Positions 7,127-15,566 of a stretch of 35,311 nt of DNA are shown in pieces (within the stretch, counting starts at the first letter, position 1; each line of letters opens with the position of its first letter). The notes beneath the pieces were generated by a model. That model saw nothing but the letters and a program-made list of their open reading frames with translations. It did not search any database and was not told the origin of the DNA. Origin of the DNA: Planctomycetes bacterium UBA2386 (GTDB taxonomy: Bacteria; Planctomycetota; UBA1135; UBA2386). The stretch is from positions 1 to 35,311 of the forward strand of contig DDSQ01000188.1 in NCBI GenBank assembly GCA_002343845.1. The letters are read 5' to 3'. The position numbers and the translations under genes are program-made.

Positions 7127-8854
7127 ATGAAGACCCTCACTTCGATCGTCGTGGCCGGGCTCTGCTCCGTCGCTGCGGCGCAGACCGGCTCGCTGCAGTG
7201 CTGGCCCGGCGCTCCGTCCCAGGTTTCGTACTGGGGCTACCAGGCGGCGTCGCCGAACCTCCACTACTACTTCGACCTGAACGTCCTCCAGACCGTGACG
7301 CTGCAGGCGATCACGACCCCGCTGCTGACGCCAGCCGGCCAGATCGGAACGCTCGAGGTGTGGATGACCAATCCGGGCATCACGACCTACGTCGGGAACC
7401 ACCAGACGCCCGCCAACTGGACCAAGGTCGCCGAGGGCCAGATCGTCGGCAACGGCACCACGGGAACCCTGGCGTCGCTGTCGCCACTCTCGTGCCAGCA
7501 GCAAGTCGGTAGCGGTGGACTCGTGTTGAACCCGGGCTCGCGCGGCGTCGCCATCCGCTACACCAACTGCAATCCGCTGCTGGTCGCAACCACGGCGCTG
7601 CAGACGTTCGCGAACTCCGAGCTCTCGGTCAGCGGCGGCGACCACCAGTACGCCGGCTTCACCGGCGGCCTGGCCGCGCCGGTCGGCCTCTTCAACGGCG
7701 TGAACTACACGGCCTGGCAGTGGCGCGGTCTCTTCAACTACGCGATCGGCGCCCAGCCCCACGCGTGCGCGACGAAGGGCACCTATGGATCGGGCTGCTA
7801 CTCGATCCCGGGGTCCTTCTACCAGCACTTCACGGGCGGCGCGCCCGCTCCTGCCGCGGCGGCTGCGCTCAACGGCCGCGTCCTGACGCTTGCGCCGAGC
7901 GGGGCTGGCTACCTGCTGGTGCAGGGCACTGCGGCGTGGATCCCGCCATCGGGAACGGCCACTTCGATCCTCGCGGGCATCGACGACGGTGAGGCCGCGA
8001 TCAACCCCACGCAGCCGTTCGTGCATCCGGGTGGCGTCGCCACGTCGCTCTATGTGCACTCGAACGGGTACGTCTCGGTCGGCCCGCAGAACGCCCTGCC
8101 GGGTGGGGCGCCGAACTTCATCCCCAACCCGCTGCCGATGCTCAACGCCGCGAACAGCGCCTGGTGGGCCTGGCGTGACTTCAACGTCGCGTTCGGTGGC
8201 CAGATCCTCTGGGAGGAGGTTGGCACGAAGATCGTGATCACCTGGCTCGCCGTCGAGCACGAACCGCAGGCGGTCGCGAACCCGAGCACCTTCCAGTTCC
8301 AGTTCGACACCGCCACCCAGGAAGTGCACTACGTGTTCCAGACCTGGGATGCGACCGGCGGCAGCGGCTTCTTCCAGGGTGAGGACACGCTGGTCGGCTA
8401 CTCGCCGGGCGGCATCTCGCCGCCGACGACGCCGATCAACGTCACCACGGTCGCCGGAGTCAACCTGCCGCACGCGGAGCGTTGGCCGCTGACCCTGGAG
8501 ATCTCGGGCACGCCGCAGTTGGGTCAGACGATCAGCCTCGACACGACCAACGCGTTCACCGTCGATTTCGGCGCCAACTTCCTGTCGCTCGGTGCGCAGC
8601 CTGCACCAGGACTCGACCTGGGCCCGCTGCTCGGCATGACGGGCTGCACCGGCTGGATCGACATCAACACCATGGTCGCCAACCTGATCTCGAACGTGAC
8701 CGGGTTCAGCATGTCGATCGTCTGGCCACTGCCGACGTCGATTTCGCTCGCGGGCGCCCAGGTGTACAGCCAGTCGGCCATGCTGGAACCGGGCATCAAC
8801 CCGTACGGCGCGGTCGCCTCGAACGCCGCCTGGTTCATCCTCGGCACCTACTGA
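7127..8854 (+). CDS. Large secreted protein with nidogen-like region and C-terminal beta module
   Basis: The protein has 575 residues. The signal peptide is MKTLTSIVVAGLCSVAAAQ with an AAA-Q cleavage site. Residues about 20-215 form a beta-rich first domain (LEVWMTNPGITTYVG, then FNGVNYTAWQWRGLFNYAIG). A YGSGC motif starts a second region. In it, LYVHSNGYVSVG, WWAWRDFN and a strand TKIVITWLAVEH followed by FQFQFDTATQEVHYVF resemble the nidogen-like pattern of extracellular proteins (low-confidence assignment). The last 130 residues (PQLGQTISLDTTNAF, FLSLGAQPAPGLDLG, GAQVYSQSAMLEPGINP, AVASNAAWFILG) align by eye with the end module of the protein at 26962. No catalytic motif is visible. Probably a surface or extracellular structural or adhesive protein. 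Confidence 0.8.
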   Translation: MKTLTSIVVAGLCSVAAAQTGSLQCWPGAPSQVSYWGYQAASPNLHYYFDLNVLQTVTLQAITTPLLTPAGQIGTLEVWMTNPGITTYVGNHQTPANWTKVAEGQIVGNGTTGTLASLSPLSCQQQVGSGGLVLNPGSRGVAIRYTNCNPLLVATTALQTFANSELSVSGGDHQYAGFTGGLAAPVGLFNGVNYTAWQWRGLFNYAIGAQPHACATKGTYGSGCYSIPGSFYQHFTGGAPAPAAAAALNGRVLTLAPSGAGYLLVQGTAAWIPPSGTATSILAGIDDGEAAINPTQPFVHPGGVATSLYVHSNGYVSVGPQNALPGGAPNFIPNPLPMLNAANSAWWAWRDFNVAFGGQILWEEVGTKIVITWLAVEHEPQAVANPSTFQFQFDTATQEVHYVFQTWDATGGSGFFQGEDTLVGYSPGGISPPTTPINVTTVAGVNLPHAERWPLTLEISGTPQLGQTISLDTTNAFTVDFGANFLSLGAQPAPGLDLGPLLGMTGCTGWIDINTMVANLISNVTGFSMSIVWPLPTSISLAGAQVYSQSAMLEPGINPYGAVASNAAWFILGTY

Positions 8855-8888
8855 TCGATCGCGGCTCCGCCGCTGTTTCGGTCGGGAG

Positions 8889-8913
8889 CCGGCGTCCGCG
8901 CGGCGGACGTCGG
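8889..8913. terminator. Strong GC hairpin between convergent genes
   Basis: CCGGCGTCCGC (8889-8899) pairs with GCGGACGTCGG (8903-8913) over a GCG loop: 11 pairs with one G-U. It lies between the stops of convergent genes at 8854 and 8991 and could end transcription from both sides, although no T-tract follows. Confidence 0.45.
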
Positions 8914-8990
8914 CTCGGGAGCACGCCAGGTTTCGGCGTGCGCAGCGCCACCAGGCGACCCCCGCCAAGCGAGCCGGTGGGCGGGGTGTT

Positions 8991-11900
8991 CTAGCCGGCG
9001 CGACGGGCGGCGCGGTGGTAGAGCCACGACGCGCCGACGAACACCAGCCCGACCAGCACGAACGCGAGGATCCGGTAGAGCTGCTGCGCGCCAGACATGT
9101 CGAGCACCAGCAGCTTGGCGGCCGTCGCGCCGAACAACGTCAGCGCCACGACGCGCACCGTTCGGCGGCCGCGCCGGAAACCGTGGACCAGCAGCGCCAC
9201 GGCGAGGACGACCCAGGTCACGGTCACCGCGAACAGCGCGCGCCGGTTCGCCTCGGCCTGCGCGCCCGGCCCACTGCCAGCGTGGTCGAGGATCCACACC
9301 GGTGGCTCGACGCTGAGCCCGAGCAAGGCCACCGTGAACGCGACCCAACGCAGCATGCGCAGCCGTTCTGCTTCGCGGGCCCACCACACCGCCAACGCGA
9401 CCGAGGCGGCCACCAGCAGCGCGCGCAGGTTGACGAACATCCACTCGGCCGGCCAGTGCACCAGGTAGGTGGCGAGCGGCACGCACAGTGCTGGCGCCAA
9501 CGCCAGCAAGGCGACCACGCGCAGGCTGGTGTTGGCCGTGGCTCGCGCGCGGGCCAGGCCGCCGGCTGAGCCGGCCACCGCGGTTGCGCCGATCAGCCAC
9601 ATCGCCCACGGGGCAGCTTCGCTGGAAGCCCACGCGGCGCGACTCCACGCCACGGCTTCGATGGCGCCAAAGCCCATCGCCAGCACGAGGGCCAACGCCG
9701 GGGCCCGATCGGCGGCGGGCTTCGGCAGGTGCTGCCGCAACGCGACGGCGGTCGCGGCGGTGACGACGGTGCAGACGATTGCGAACAGGAAGCGCTCGTT
9801 GACGAGCAACCGGTGTGGTGCCAACGGCACCTCGTAGTTCAGTCCCGCCGCGAACAGCGCCAGCAGCAGCGGCAGCATCGCGATGCCCAGCACGCGAGCG
9901 CTCGCCGACCGCAGCGCCGCCAGTCCGCCAGCGACCGCGAGCGACAACCAGACCCAGCCCAGCACCTGGGTCAGGGTGCCCGGTGCCGGCATGCTCCCGG
10001 GGCGTTGCAGCCACGCCGCCGCTTCGACCGTCGCCAGCGCCGACAGCGCCAGCTGCGCACAGCCGGCGAGCACCGGTGCGTCGAGCGTGCCGCGCGGCAA
10101 CCGCGACGCAATCCGCGCGAGCCACCACAACGCGGCGACCACGGCGAGGCCGGTCAGGCAGCAACCGTTGACGACCAGGGTCGCGTTGGCGGGGTAGCGG
10201 GCGTAGGCGAAGCCGACCAGGATGCCGGCGGCCAGGCACGGCAGGGACGCACCGACGAAGCTCGCGTACGAGCGCGTCCGCAGCGTCACGGCGGCGAACG
10301 CGGCCACGCCCGTCAACTGCAGCCAGGCGACGACCAGCGGCGTCGTGGCCGGCGTCCATGCTTCGGGATGCCCGCTGGAATGGCGATGCACCTCGAGACC
10401 GGCGGCGAGCAGCGTCCACCAACCGGCCGCGATCCCGGCAGTGCCCCCGAGTAGACGTTCGCCGCGCGCGGTGGCGAGGCGGTGATGCACGAACGCGAAC
10501 GCGCCGACCCCGAGGCTCTGCACGAGCAGTTGCGCGAACCACCGGTTCCACACCAGGGCCTGCGTTGGGTCGGCCGCGGGCAGATGCACGAGCAGCGTGC
10601 GCAGCGCGGCCGCCGACGACACCAGCAGCGCGACCCAGCGAATCGTCGGGTTCTGGTGGCGATACCCGAGCCACAGCAGCGCCACCGCTTCGACGAACCA
10701 GCCGGTGCTGATGGTGTCGACGGGCAGCAGATGGAACAGGCTGAGCGTCGTCAGGGCCGCGGCGAGCACCAGGAACCCATCGCGCGTGCGGCGGTCGTCG
10801 CCGACCCGCCGCGTCACCAACACTCCGAGGACGAGGTAGAGCGCGGCGCCGACCGCACAGCTCGCGGCCAGCAACCGCGGCGCTGCTTCGCGCAGCATCC
10901 AGCCGGCGTAGCCGTAGGCCCAGGCCACGTTGGCGATCGCCAGCATGAACCGTTCGCCGGTGACCGCGGTGCGGTGCCGGTAGTGGTGCGCGAACGGCAG
11001 CAGCAGAAACACCAGGTGAAACAGCGCGAGCCACACCAGCGTGGCGTCCGGCTGTGGATGATCCTGGTGCCAGCGCAGATACCAACCGCCGAACAGGAGG
11101 ACGGTGCCTGCGAACGCCAGCAGGTCGAGCGCGCGCCAGCGGCGATGGAACGCCGCCGCGAGCACGCCGACATCGAGCAGCAGCAGGTACCCGCACAACG
11201 CATCGCGGGCGTCGGTGCCGCTGCTGACCAGCACCGGCGTCGCGAAGCCGCCCAGCACCGCGAGCACCGCCATCACGATCGCGTCGAGGCGCACCGCCGT
11301 GACCAGGCCGAGTGCAGTCACCAACACCATCAGCCCGAATGCCGTCGGCGCCGCGAGCAGCGGCTCCGGCACCACCATCACTGCCGGCTGCAGCGCCGCA
11401 TAGACGGTCAGGTAGGCGAGTGCTTGACCACCGCCGAGCAGGCTCTGGCCCAAGGTGGTCATGCCGGTGCGCACGCTGCGCCAGCCAGCGACGACCATCG
11501 CCAGCGAGATCCCCGCCGCCGTGGCGATGCGCATGCGCGGTCCGAACAGGCGGCCGAGCCAGTCGCGGTCGTAGGCGTACTTCAGGAAGAAGGCGATGCC
11601 GAGGAACAGCAGGCCGATGCCGATCCACGTGAGCCACCGCAGGCCGAAGGTCTTTTCGACCCCTTCGAAGGGCCCCGACGGCGTCGGCAGCGGTTCTTCG
11701 CGGCTCGGCGGCCCGGACTGCAGCGGAACCTCGACTACCGGCGGCGCCACGGGCGGTGGGGGACTGGCGGCTGCGGCAGGGAGCGCGACCGGCGGCACAG
11801 CGACCGGCGTCGTCGGCAGCGGCGGTGGCTGCACGACGCGCTCGACGACCGTGGCCCCGACAGGTGGCGTGGCGATGATCGCGTCGTTCGCGTCGTTCGC

Positions 11901-12125
11901 GTCGGTGCGCGTCGGCCCGCGAAGCGGCGCGGCGTCGGGTTCGACCGGTGGTGGCGGCGCGGCTGCCTTCGGCGGCTCGTCACCCCGCGATCGCCGCAGG
12001 TGCTGTTCGAGGTCGTCGAGGCGCCGCTGCAGATCGCGCGTGCGCGCGCTCGCGATCATCCCGGCCAGGGCGCCCAGGAACAGGAAGCCGAGGAACAGGA
12101 TGACGAGAAGGACGATTGCTTCCAT
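8991..12125 (-). CDS. DUF2339 giant polytopic membrane protein
   Basis: The protein has 1044 residues. It opens with a membrane segment (AIVLLVILFLGFLFLGALAGM), then a short coiled-coil (RDLQRRLDDLEQHLRRS, about 30-46), then a Pro/Ala-rich linker to about residue 140. The marker sequence FGLRWLTWIGIGLLFLGIAFFLKYAYDRDWLG follows; in DUF2339 proteins a similar stretch opens the membrane domain. The rest is an almost unbroken series of more than twenty hydrophobic spans to the C-terminus (ILAFVLVGLVFVGASWLYHR). The biochemical role of DUF2339 is unknown to me; envelope-related function is an inference from architecture only. It is the last gene of a leftward run; the 90-nt gap upstream contains a stem-loop abutting the start codon. 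Confidence 0.9.
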   Translation of the reverse strand: MEAIVLLVILFLGFLFLGALAGMIASARTRDLQRRLDDLEQHLRRSRGDEPPKAAAPPPPVEPDAAPLRGPTRTDANDANDAIIATPPVGATVVERVVQPPPLPTTPVAVPPVALPAAAASPPPPVAPPVVEVPLQSGPPSREEPLPTPSGPFEGVEKTFGLRWLTWIGIGLLFLGIAFFLKYAYDRDWLGRLFGPRMRIATAAGISLAMVVAGWRSVRTGMTTLGQSLLGGGQALAYLTVYAALQPAVMVVPEPLLAAPTAFGLMVLVTALGLVTAVRLDAIVMAVLAVLGGFATPVLVSSGTDARDALCGYLLLLDVGVLAAAFHRRWRALDLLAFAGTVLLFGGWYLRWHQDHPQPDATLVWLALFHLVFLLLPFAHHYRHRTAVTGERFMLAIANVAWAYGYAGWMLREAAPRLLAASCAVGAALYLVLGVLVTRRVGDDRRTRDGFLVLAAALTTLSLFHLLPVDTISTGWFVEAVALLWLGYRHQNPTIRWVALLVSSAAALRTLLVHLPAADPTQALVWNRWFAQLLVQSLGVGAFAFVHHRLATARGERLLGGTAGIAAGWWTLLAAGLEVHRHSSGHPEAWTPATTPLVVAWLQLTGVAAFAAVTLRTRSYASFVGASLPCLAAGILVGFAYARYPANATLVVNGCCLTGLAVVAALWWLARIASRLPRGTLDAPVLAGCAQLALSALATVEAAAWLQRPGSMPAPGTLTQVLGWVWLSLAVAGGLAALRSASARVLGIAMLPLLLALFAAGLNYEVPLAPHRLLVNERFLFAIVCTVVTAATAVALRQHLPKPAADRAPALALVLAMGFGAIEAVAWSRAAWASSEAAPWAMWLIGATAVAGSAGGLARARATANTSLRVVALLALAPALCVPLATYLVHWPAEWMFVNLRALLVAASVALAVWWAREAERLRMLRWVAFTVALLGLSVEPPVWILDHAGSGPGAQAEANRRALFAVTVTWVVLAVALLVHGFRRGRRTVRVVALTLFGATAAKLLVLDMSGAQQLYRILAFVLVGLVFVGASWLYHRAARRAG

Positions 12126-12126
12126 G

Positions 12127-12159
12127 CCAGCCGTGTCGCCCTCGACTGGGCGCTGCTGG
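12127..12159 (-). promoter_or_regulatory. Two-part stem-loop abutting the DUF2339 start codon
   Basis: CCAGC (12127-12131) pairs with GCTGG (12155-12159), and inside it CGCCC (12137-12141) pairs with GGGCG (12148-12152) over a 6-nt loop. On the minus strand the element ends one base before the ATG at 12125-12123, so in mRNA it could limit ribosome access. No Shine-Dalgarno is evident. Confidence 0.35.
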
Positions 12160-12215
12160 ATGGTAGCCGCAGGCCGGCGCCGTCACGACGTCCGCGGGCG
12201 CTGCCGCGCGATCCG

Positions 12216-14597
12216 CTACTTCGAACTGCCGCTGCCCGTCGCCGGCAGGACCAGCAGTCGCTTGCACTCGCCGAGCAGCCAGTCGAGTTTCGTGAACGGC
12301 TCGAAGGAGACGTCCTGCCAACGCACACGGCCGAGGCCGTCGACCAGGAACGTGCCGTGCAGCGGCATCTCCTCGAAGTCGTCGTAGCAGCGCCAGGCAC
12401 GGAACGCCGCGAGCTGCGGATCGGCGAGCAGCGGGAACGGGAAGCGCTCGGCTTCGCTCATTGCCGCCAGCGATGCCGCGGCCTGATCGGCTGCATCCGA
12501 GCCCACCGCGACCACGTCGATGCCGAGCTCGGCGAACGCAGCCGCCTTCGGGCCGAGGGCGCGCAACTGCTCGACGCAGTGCAGGCAACCGAAGCCGAGG
12601 TAGAAGACGACGAGCGTCGGCTTGCCGCGCTGGCCCGCGAGGTCGAACGTTCCGCCGCCGGCGCGCGGCAACGCCAGGGCGGGCGCTGGCTGTGGCTGCC
12701 ACCGCGCGGGGCCGAGCGTCGCGAGGTCGGGCCGCGGCCCGAAGTCGGAGCCGAAGTCGGCGACCGTGACTTCGCGCGCGGGCGGCAGTCCGAGTCGCTC
12801 GGCGAGCGGGCCGCACGCGCCGGGGAACCGGGCCAGCTCGGCTTCGCGCTGCTGCAGCGCGTCGGCGTTCGCGGCGTCGGCGGCCGCGCGGTACGCGAGC
12901 ACGAGCCGGCCGAGCGTCGGCAGGCGGTTCGGGTGTTCCTTGACCTCGTCGCGCAGGGTCTCGATCGCGGCCTTGCCGTCGCCAGCGGCCAACTGCACGT
13001 CGGCCAGCAGGTGCTTGGGAACGCGGGCGACCTTCGCCATGGCTGCTGCAGCACCGGCCGCATCGCCGTTCGCCAGCAGTCGCTCCGCGGCGAGCGCGTC
13101 CTGCAGATCGAGGAGCTCGGTGACCACGTCGACGCTGTCGCGAGCGGCGGCCTCGACGGCCTCGACGTGGCGTTTGCGTTCTCGGCCGTTCGCGATCGCC
13201 TTGTCTTCGGCTTCGTCGATCGCGCGAGCGCGTTCGGCCCGGGCCTTGGGCAACAGCGCCTTGACCGCGGTGACCATCGCGTCGCCTTCGGCAACCGAGC
13301 CGAGCCGGAAGTGCGCGCGCGCGAGCAGCGCGAGCCGCGGCAACTCCGCCTGGACCTCTTCGCCGGGCTCCAGGTAGCCGTCGCGCGCGAGTTCGAGGGC
13401 CGTCGTCCACAGGCCGTGCTCCTCGCAGATCGAGACCAGCCGCGCTCGCGCGTAGCCGGCGATCTCGTCGCCCGTCGCGATCCGGTTGCGCTCGGGATGC
13501 CTGGGCAGCTCGGCGAGGTTCTTCGCCACGGCCAGGGCTTCGTGGATGCGGCCCTGCCGCGACAGGCTGCGCGCGAGCCACTCCTGGTTGTGGCCGTAGT
13601 TGTGGATCGCGAACGGCATCACGCGATCGCGATGCATGTGCGCATGGTCGACGCACCCGCTCGCCTCCTGCTGCCAGCCGGCTTCGGCGTCGCGATGCAA
13701 CTTGGCGTAGATGTGTCCCGCCATGTGCCACTGGTGCGCGATGCCCGGCGCGCTGGCACCGATGGCGGCCGCCGAACGCAGTCCGCGTTCGGCGGCGTTG
13801 GTGTCCCACAGGTGCACGCGGTAGTGGTGCGCGGGGTGGTCGGGTGCGAGCGCGAAGACCGAGTCGAGCAGCACGTCGACGGCCATGTGGGAACGAACCT
13901 GGCTGCCCCAGTCCGTCAGGTCCCAGATCTCGAGTGCCAGCAGCGCGCGCGCCTCGGCGTCGCGCGGGAACTCGTGGACGATCGTGCCGAGGTCTTCGAG
14001 CAGGGTCTTGTGCAGTGCGCGGCGGTCGTCGCGCTTCTCGTTGGCGGTCTTGCGGCCATCGATGGCCTTCTTCACGCGTTCGTCGTCGCCCGAGCGCAGC
14101 TCGGTGCGCGCCGCCTCGTCGATCCGGTAGTACTTCGCGTAGGCGTCGATCCAGAGCTGTTCGTAGCGCGGCACGCTGGCACTGCGCCGCACGGCTTCGG
14201 CGATGAAGGCGGCCGCGCGCGGGACGTTCTCGACGTTGGCCATCGCCATGCCCCAGTACGCCATCGCGCAGTCGGGGTGGAGCTTCGCGACCATGCGGAA
14301 GCTGCGTTCGGCCTCGAAGAACCAGAAGGCGTGCAGCTGGCACATGCCCTGGTCGAAGAAGGCCTGCGCCTGCGAGTCCAAGCCGGCGACCGGCAGGTGC
14401 ACCTGCGCCGACATGCCCTGCATCAGGTAGGCCGCCTGGCGTGGGCCTTCGTCGAAGGCCGCCCCGTGGCGCGAACGACCATGCGTCTCGGTGGGCGTGT
14501 GCTGGGCGGCGACCGCGCCGAGCATCAGCCAGCAGGCGAGCGCGCGACGCGAGACGACGCGCGGGAAGTGCGCCGTACGAGCGGGGATCGAGGGCAT
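12216..14597 (-). CDS. Secreted TPR protein fused to a thioredoxin-like redoxin domain
   Basis: The protein has 793 residues. The ATG at 14597 precedes a signal peptide with an SRR-type N-region (VVSRRALACWLMLGAVAAQ), possibly Tat-dependent. The middle 600 residues are helical with TPR-like repeats (AFWFFEAERSFRMVAKLHPDCAMAYWGMA and similar), plus a His-rich patch with HQWHMAGHIYAKLH and HAHMHRD that could bind metal. The last 150 residues are an AhpC/TSA-type redoxin: LVVFYLGFGCLHC with CxxC at 671-674, VVAVGSD, FPLLADP, and a cis-Pro-like MPLHGTFLVD. The fold suggests an exported thiol-disulfide oxidoreductase or peroxiredoxin. A possible -10 (CAGAAT, 14609-14604) sits exactly 6 nt before the ATG, implying a leaderless mRNA. 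Confidence 0.85.
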   Translation of the reverse strand: MPSIPARTAHFPRVVSRRALACWLMLGAVAAQHTPTETHGRSRHGAAFDEGPRQAAYLMQGMSAQVHLPVAGLDSQAQAFFDQGMCQLHAFWFFEAERSFRMVAKLHPDCAMAYWGMAMANVENVPRAAAFIAEAVRRSASVPRYEQLWIDAYAKYYRIDEAARTELRSGDDERVKKAIDGRKTANEKRDDRRALHKTLLEDLGTIVHEFPRDAEARALLALEIWDLTDWGSQVRSHMAVDVLLDSVFALAPDHPAHHYRVHLWDTNAAERGLRSAAAIGASAPGIAHQWHMAGHIYAKLHRDAEAGWQQEASGCVDHAHMHRDRVMPFAIHNYGHNQEWLARSLSRQGRIHEALAVAKNLAELPRHPERNRIATGDEIAGYARARLVSICEEHGLWTTALELARDGYLEPGEEVQAELPRLALLARAHFRLGSVAEGDAMVTAVKALLPKARAERARAIDEAEDKAIANGRERKRHVEAVEAAARDSVDVVTELLDLQDALAAERLLANGDAAGAAAAMAKVARVPKHLLADVQLAAGDGKAAIETLRDEVKEHPNRLPTLGRLVLAYRAAADAANADALQQREAELARFPGACGPLAERLGLPPAREVTVADFGSDFGPRPDLATLGPARWQPQPAPALALPRAGGGTFDLAGQRGKPTLVVFYLGFGCLHCVEQLRALGPKAAAFAELGIDVVAVGSDAADQAAASLAAMSEAERFPFPLLADPQLAAFRAWRCYDDFEEMPLHGTFLVDGLGRVRWQDVSFEPFTKLDWLLGECKRLLVLPATGSGSSK

Positions 14598-14603
14598 CGC
14601 GCC

Positions 14604-14609
14604 ATTCTG
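14604..14609 (-). promoter_or_regulatory. -10-like hexamer 6 nt before the TPR-redoxin start
   Basis: On the minus strand CAGAAT is followed by GGCGCG and then ATG. Transcription would begin at or next to the A of the start codon. I see no convincing -35. Confidence 0.4.
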
Positions 14610-14679
14610 CCGCCTCGTCGGCGGCGGGAGGAGCTTCCCCTCGAAGTGGGGCGCTCGCAGCGGCTTTGCTCCTGCCGTT

Positions 14680-15525
14680 TCAGCAGCGCGTACGCATGGA
14701 GTCGCGGGCGCGTTCCGCGGCCGCCGGCGACGGGAACTTCGTCCCCGAACGCTCCCACATCTTGCCGATGTACTCGACCGCATCGGGAGTCTTGCACGAC
14801 GTGTCGCCGTGATCGACGTCCACGCGACCGATCCGGTTGGCCGCGGCGATCGCGGCCTTGCGCAGGCCAGCACTCCGGCCGCCGATCGCGATCAGCGCGT
14901 TGTTCATCGCGTACTTGACCTCGTTCTGGGCGGCGTGGATCGACCGCTCGATCGTCGTCAGGTGCTTGCCGTACGTCTCGTCGGGCGAATGTTCGTCGCG
15001 GCTCGCGAGCACCGCGATCAGCGTCCAGCCCGTCGCTTGCAGCTTGGGGTTCGGCGAAGCCGGCCATTGCTTGGCCTTCGCCGCGCCGTGCGCCGATTCC
15101 TGCGCCAGGCTGGCGATGTAGAGCCCGCACATCCCCATAGGGTTCTCGCGCGCCCAACGGTCGAGGTCGGCCGACGTGATCACGGCCGGATCGGCGATCT
15201 TCATCGCCAGGTTGCGCGCGTCGACGTTGCCGGTGTCCCAGAGTTGCAGGGCGAGGGGATGGTCGACGCGGATGCGCTTCTGCAGCGTGCTGAGCGTCGC
15301 GAAGCTGACGCCGAACATCGGCCCCGTGGCGCCGTGGCGCGTGTAGGTCTTGCGGGTCTGCGCGGAGCCAGCCTGCTCGAGCGCGCGCATCACGTCGGCG
15401 AGCGACATCGTCTCACCCGCGCGCTTCGGTGCCGCTGCGGGTCGCGGCGACTTCGTGGTCTTCTTGGCGGGAACCTTCGAGGCGGCTTTGGCTGCCGGCC
15501 TGCGAGCCTTCAGGGTGGTGGGCAT
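14680..15525 (-). CDS. DNA alkylation repair (AlkD-like) protein with basic N-terminal tail
   Basis: The protein has 281 residues. Residues 1-37 are a Lys/Ala/Pro-rich tail (AAKAASKVPAKKTTKS) like histone H1-type or AlgP-type DNA-binding extensions. The rest is an all-helical HEAT-like domain of the DNA alkylation repair family (PF08713): VSFATLSTLQKRI, HPLALQLWDTGNVDARNLAMKIAD, KQWPASPNPKLQATGW and EVKYAMNNALIAIGG. AlkD enzymes excise N3- and N7-alkyl purines without base flipping. The C-terminus continues through GKMWERSGTKFPSPAAAERARD. I cannot verify which catalytic Asp and Trp residues are conserved. A -10-like TAGGAT lies 6 nt before the ATG, so it may be transcribed on its own although the upstream gene ends only 41 nt away. 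Confidence 0.83.
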   Translation of the reverse strand: MPTTLKARRPAAKAASKVPAKKTTKSPRPAAAPKRAGETMSLADVMRALEQAGSAQTRKTYTRHGATGPMFGVSFATLSTLQKRIRVDHPLALQLWDTGNVDARNLAMKIADPAVITSADLDRWARENPMGMCGLYIASLAQESAHGAAKAKQWPASPNPKLQATGWTLIAVLASRDEHSPDETYGKHLTTIERSIHAAQNEVKYAMNNALIAIGGRSAGLRKAAIAAANRIGRVDVDHGDTSCKTPDAVEYIGKMWERSGTKFPSPAAAERARDSMRTRC

Positions 15526-15531
15526 GGCGCC

Positions 15532-15537
15532 ATCCTA
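15532..15537 (-). promoter_or_regulatory. -10-like hexamer 6 nt before the AlkD-like start
   Basis: On the minus strand TAGGAT is followed by GGCGCC and ATG at 15525. This fits TAnnnT at the distance expected for a leaderless transcript. Confidence 0.45.
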
Positions 15538-15566
15538 GTGCCCGTTCGCCAACGTGCGCCTGGTTC

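Noticed and set aside
8848..11637. Leftward open frame of 929 codons within the DUF2339 gene
   Set aside because: It is another frame of the same strand, with an Arg-rich, motif-free translation; the DUF2339 frame is continuous and recognisable.
11881..11907. Nearly three tandem copies of GCGTCGTTC
   Set aside because: They lie within the Ala/Asp/Asn-rich linker of the DUF2339 protein and are explained by a repeated AND tripeptide.
10482..14918. Rightward open frame of 1478 codons antisense to the DUF2339 and TPR-redoxin genes
   Set aside because: The translation is Arg/Gln/His-rich with no domain, and the opposite strand carries two recognisable proteins. It is a GC-driven shadow frame.
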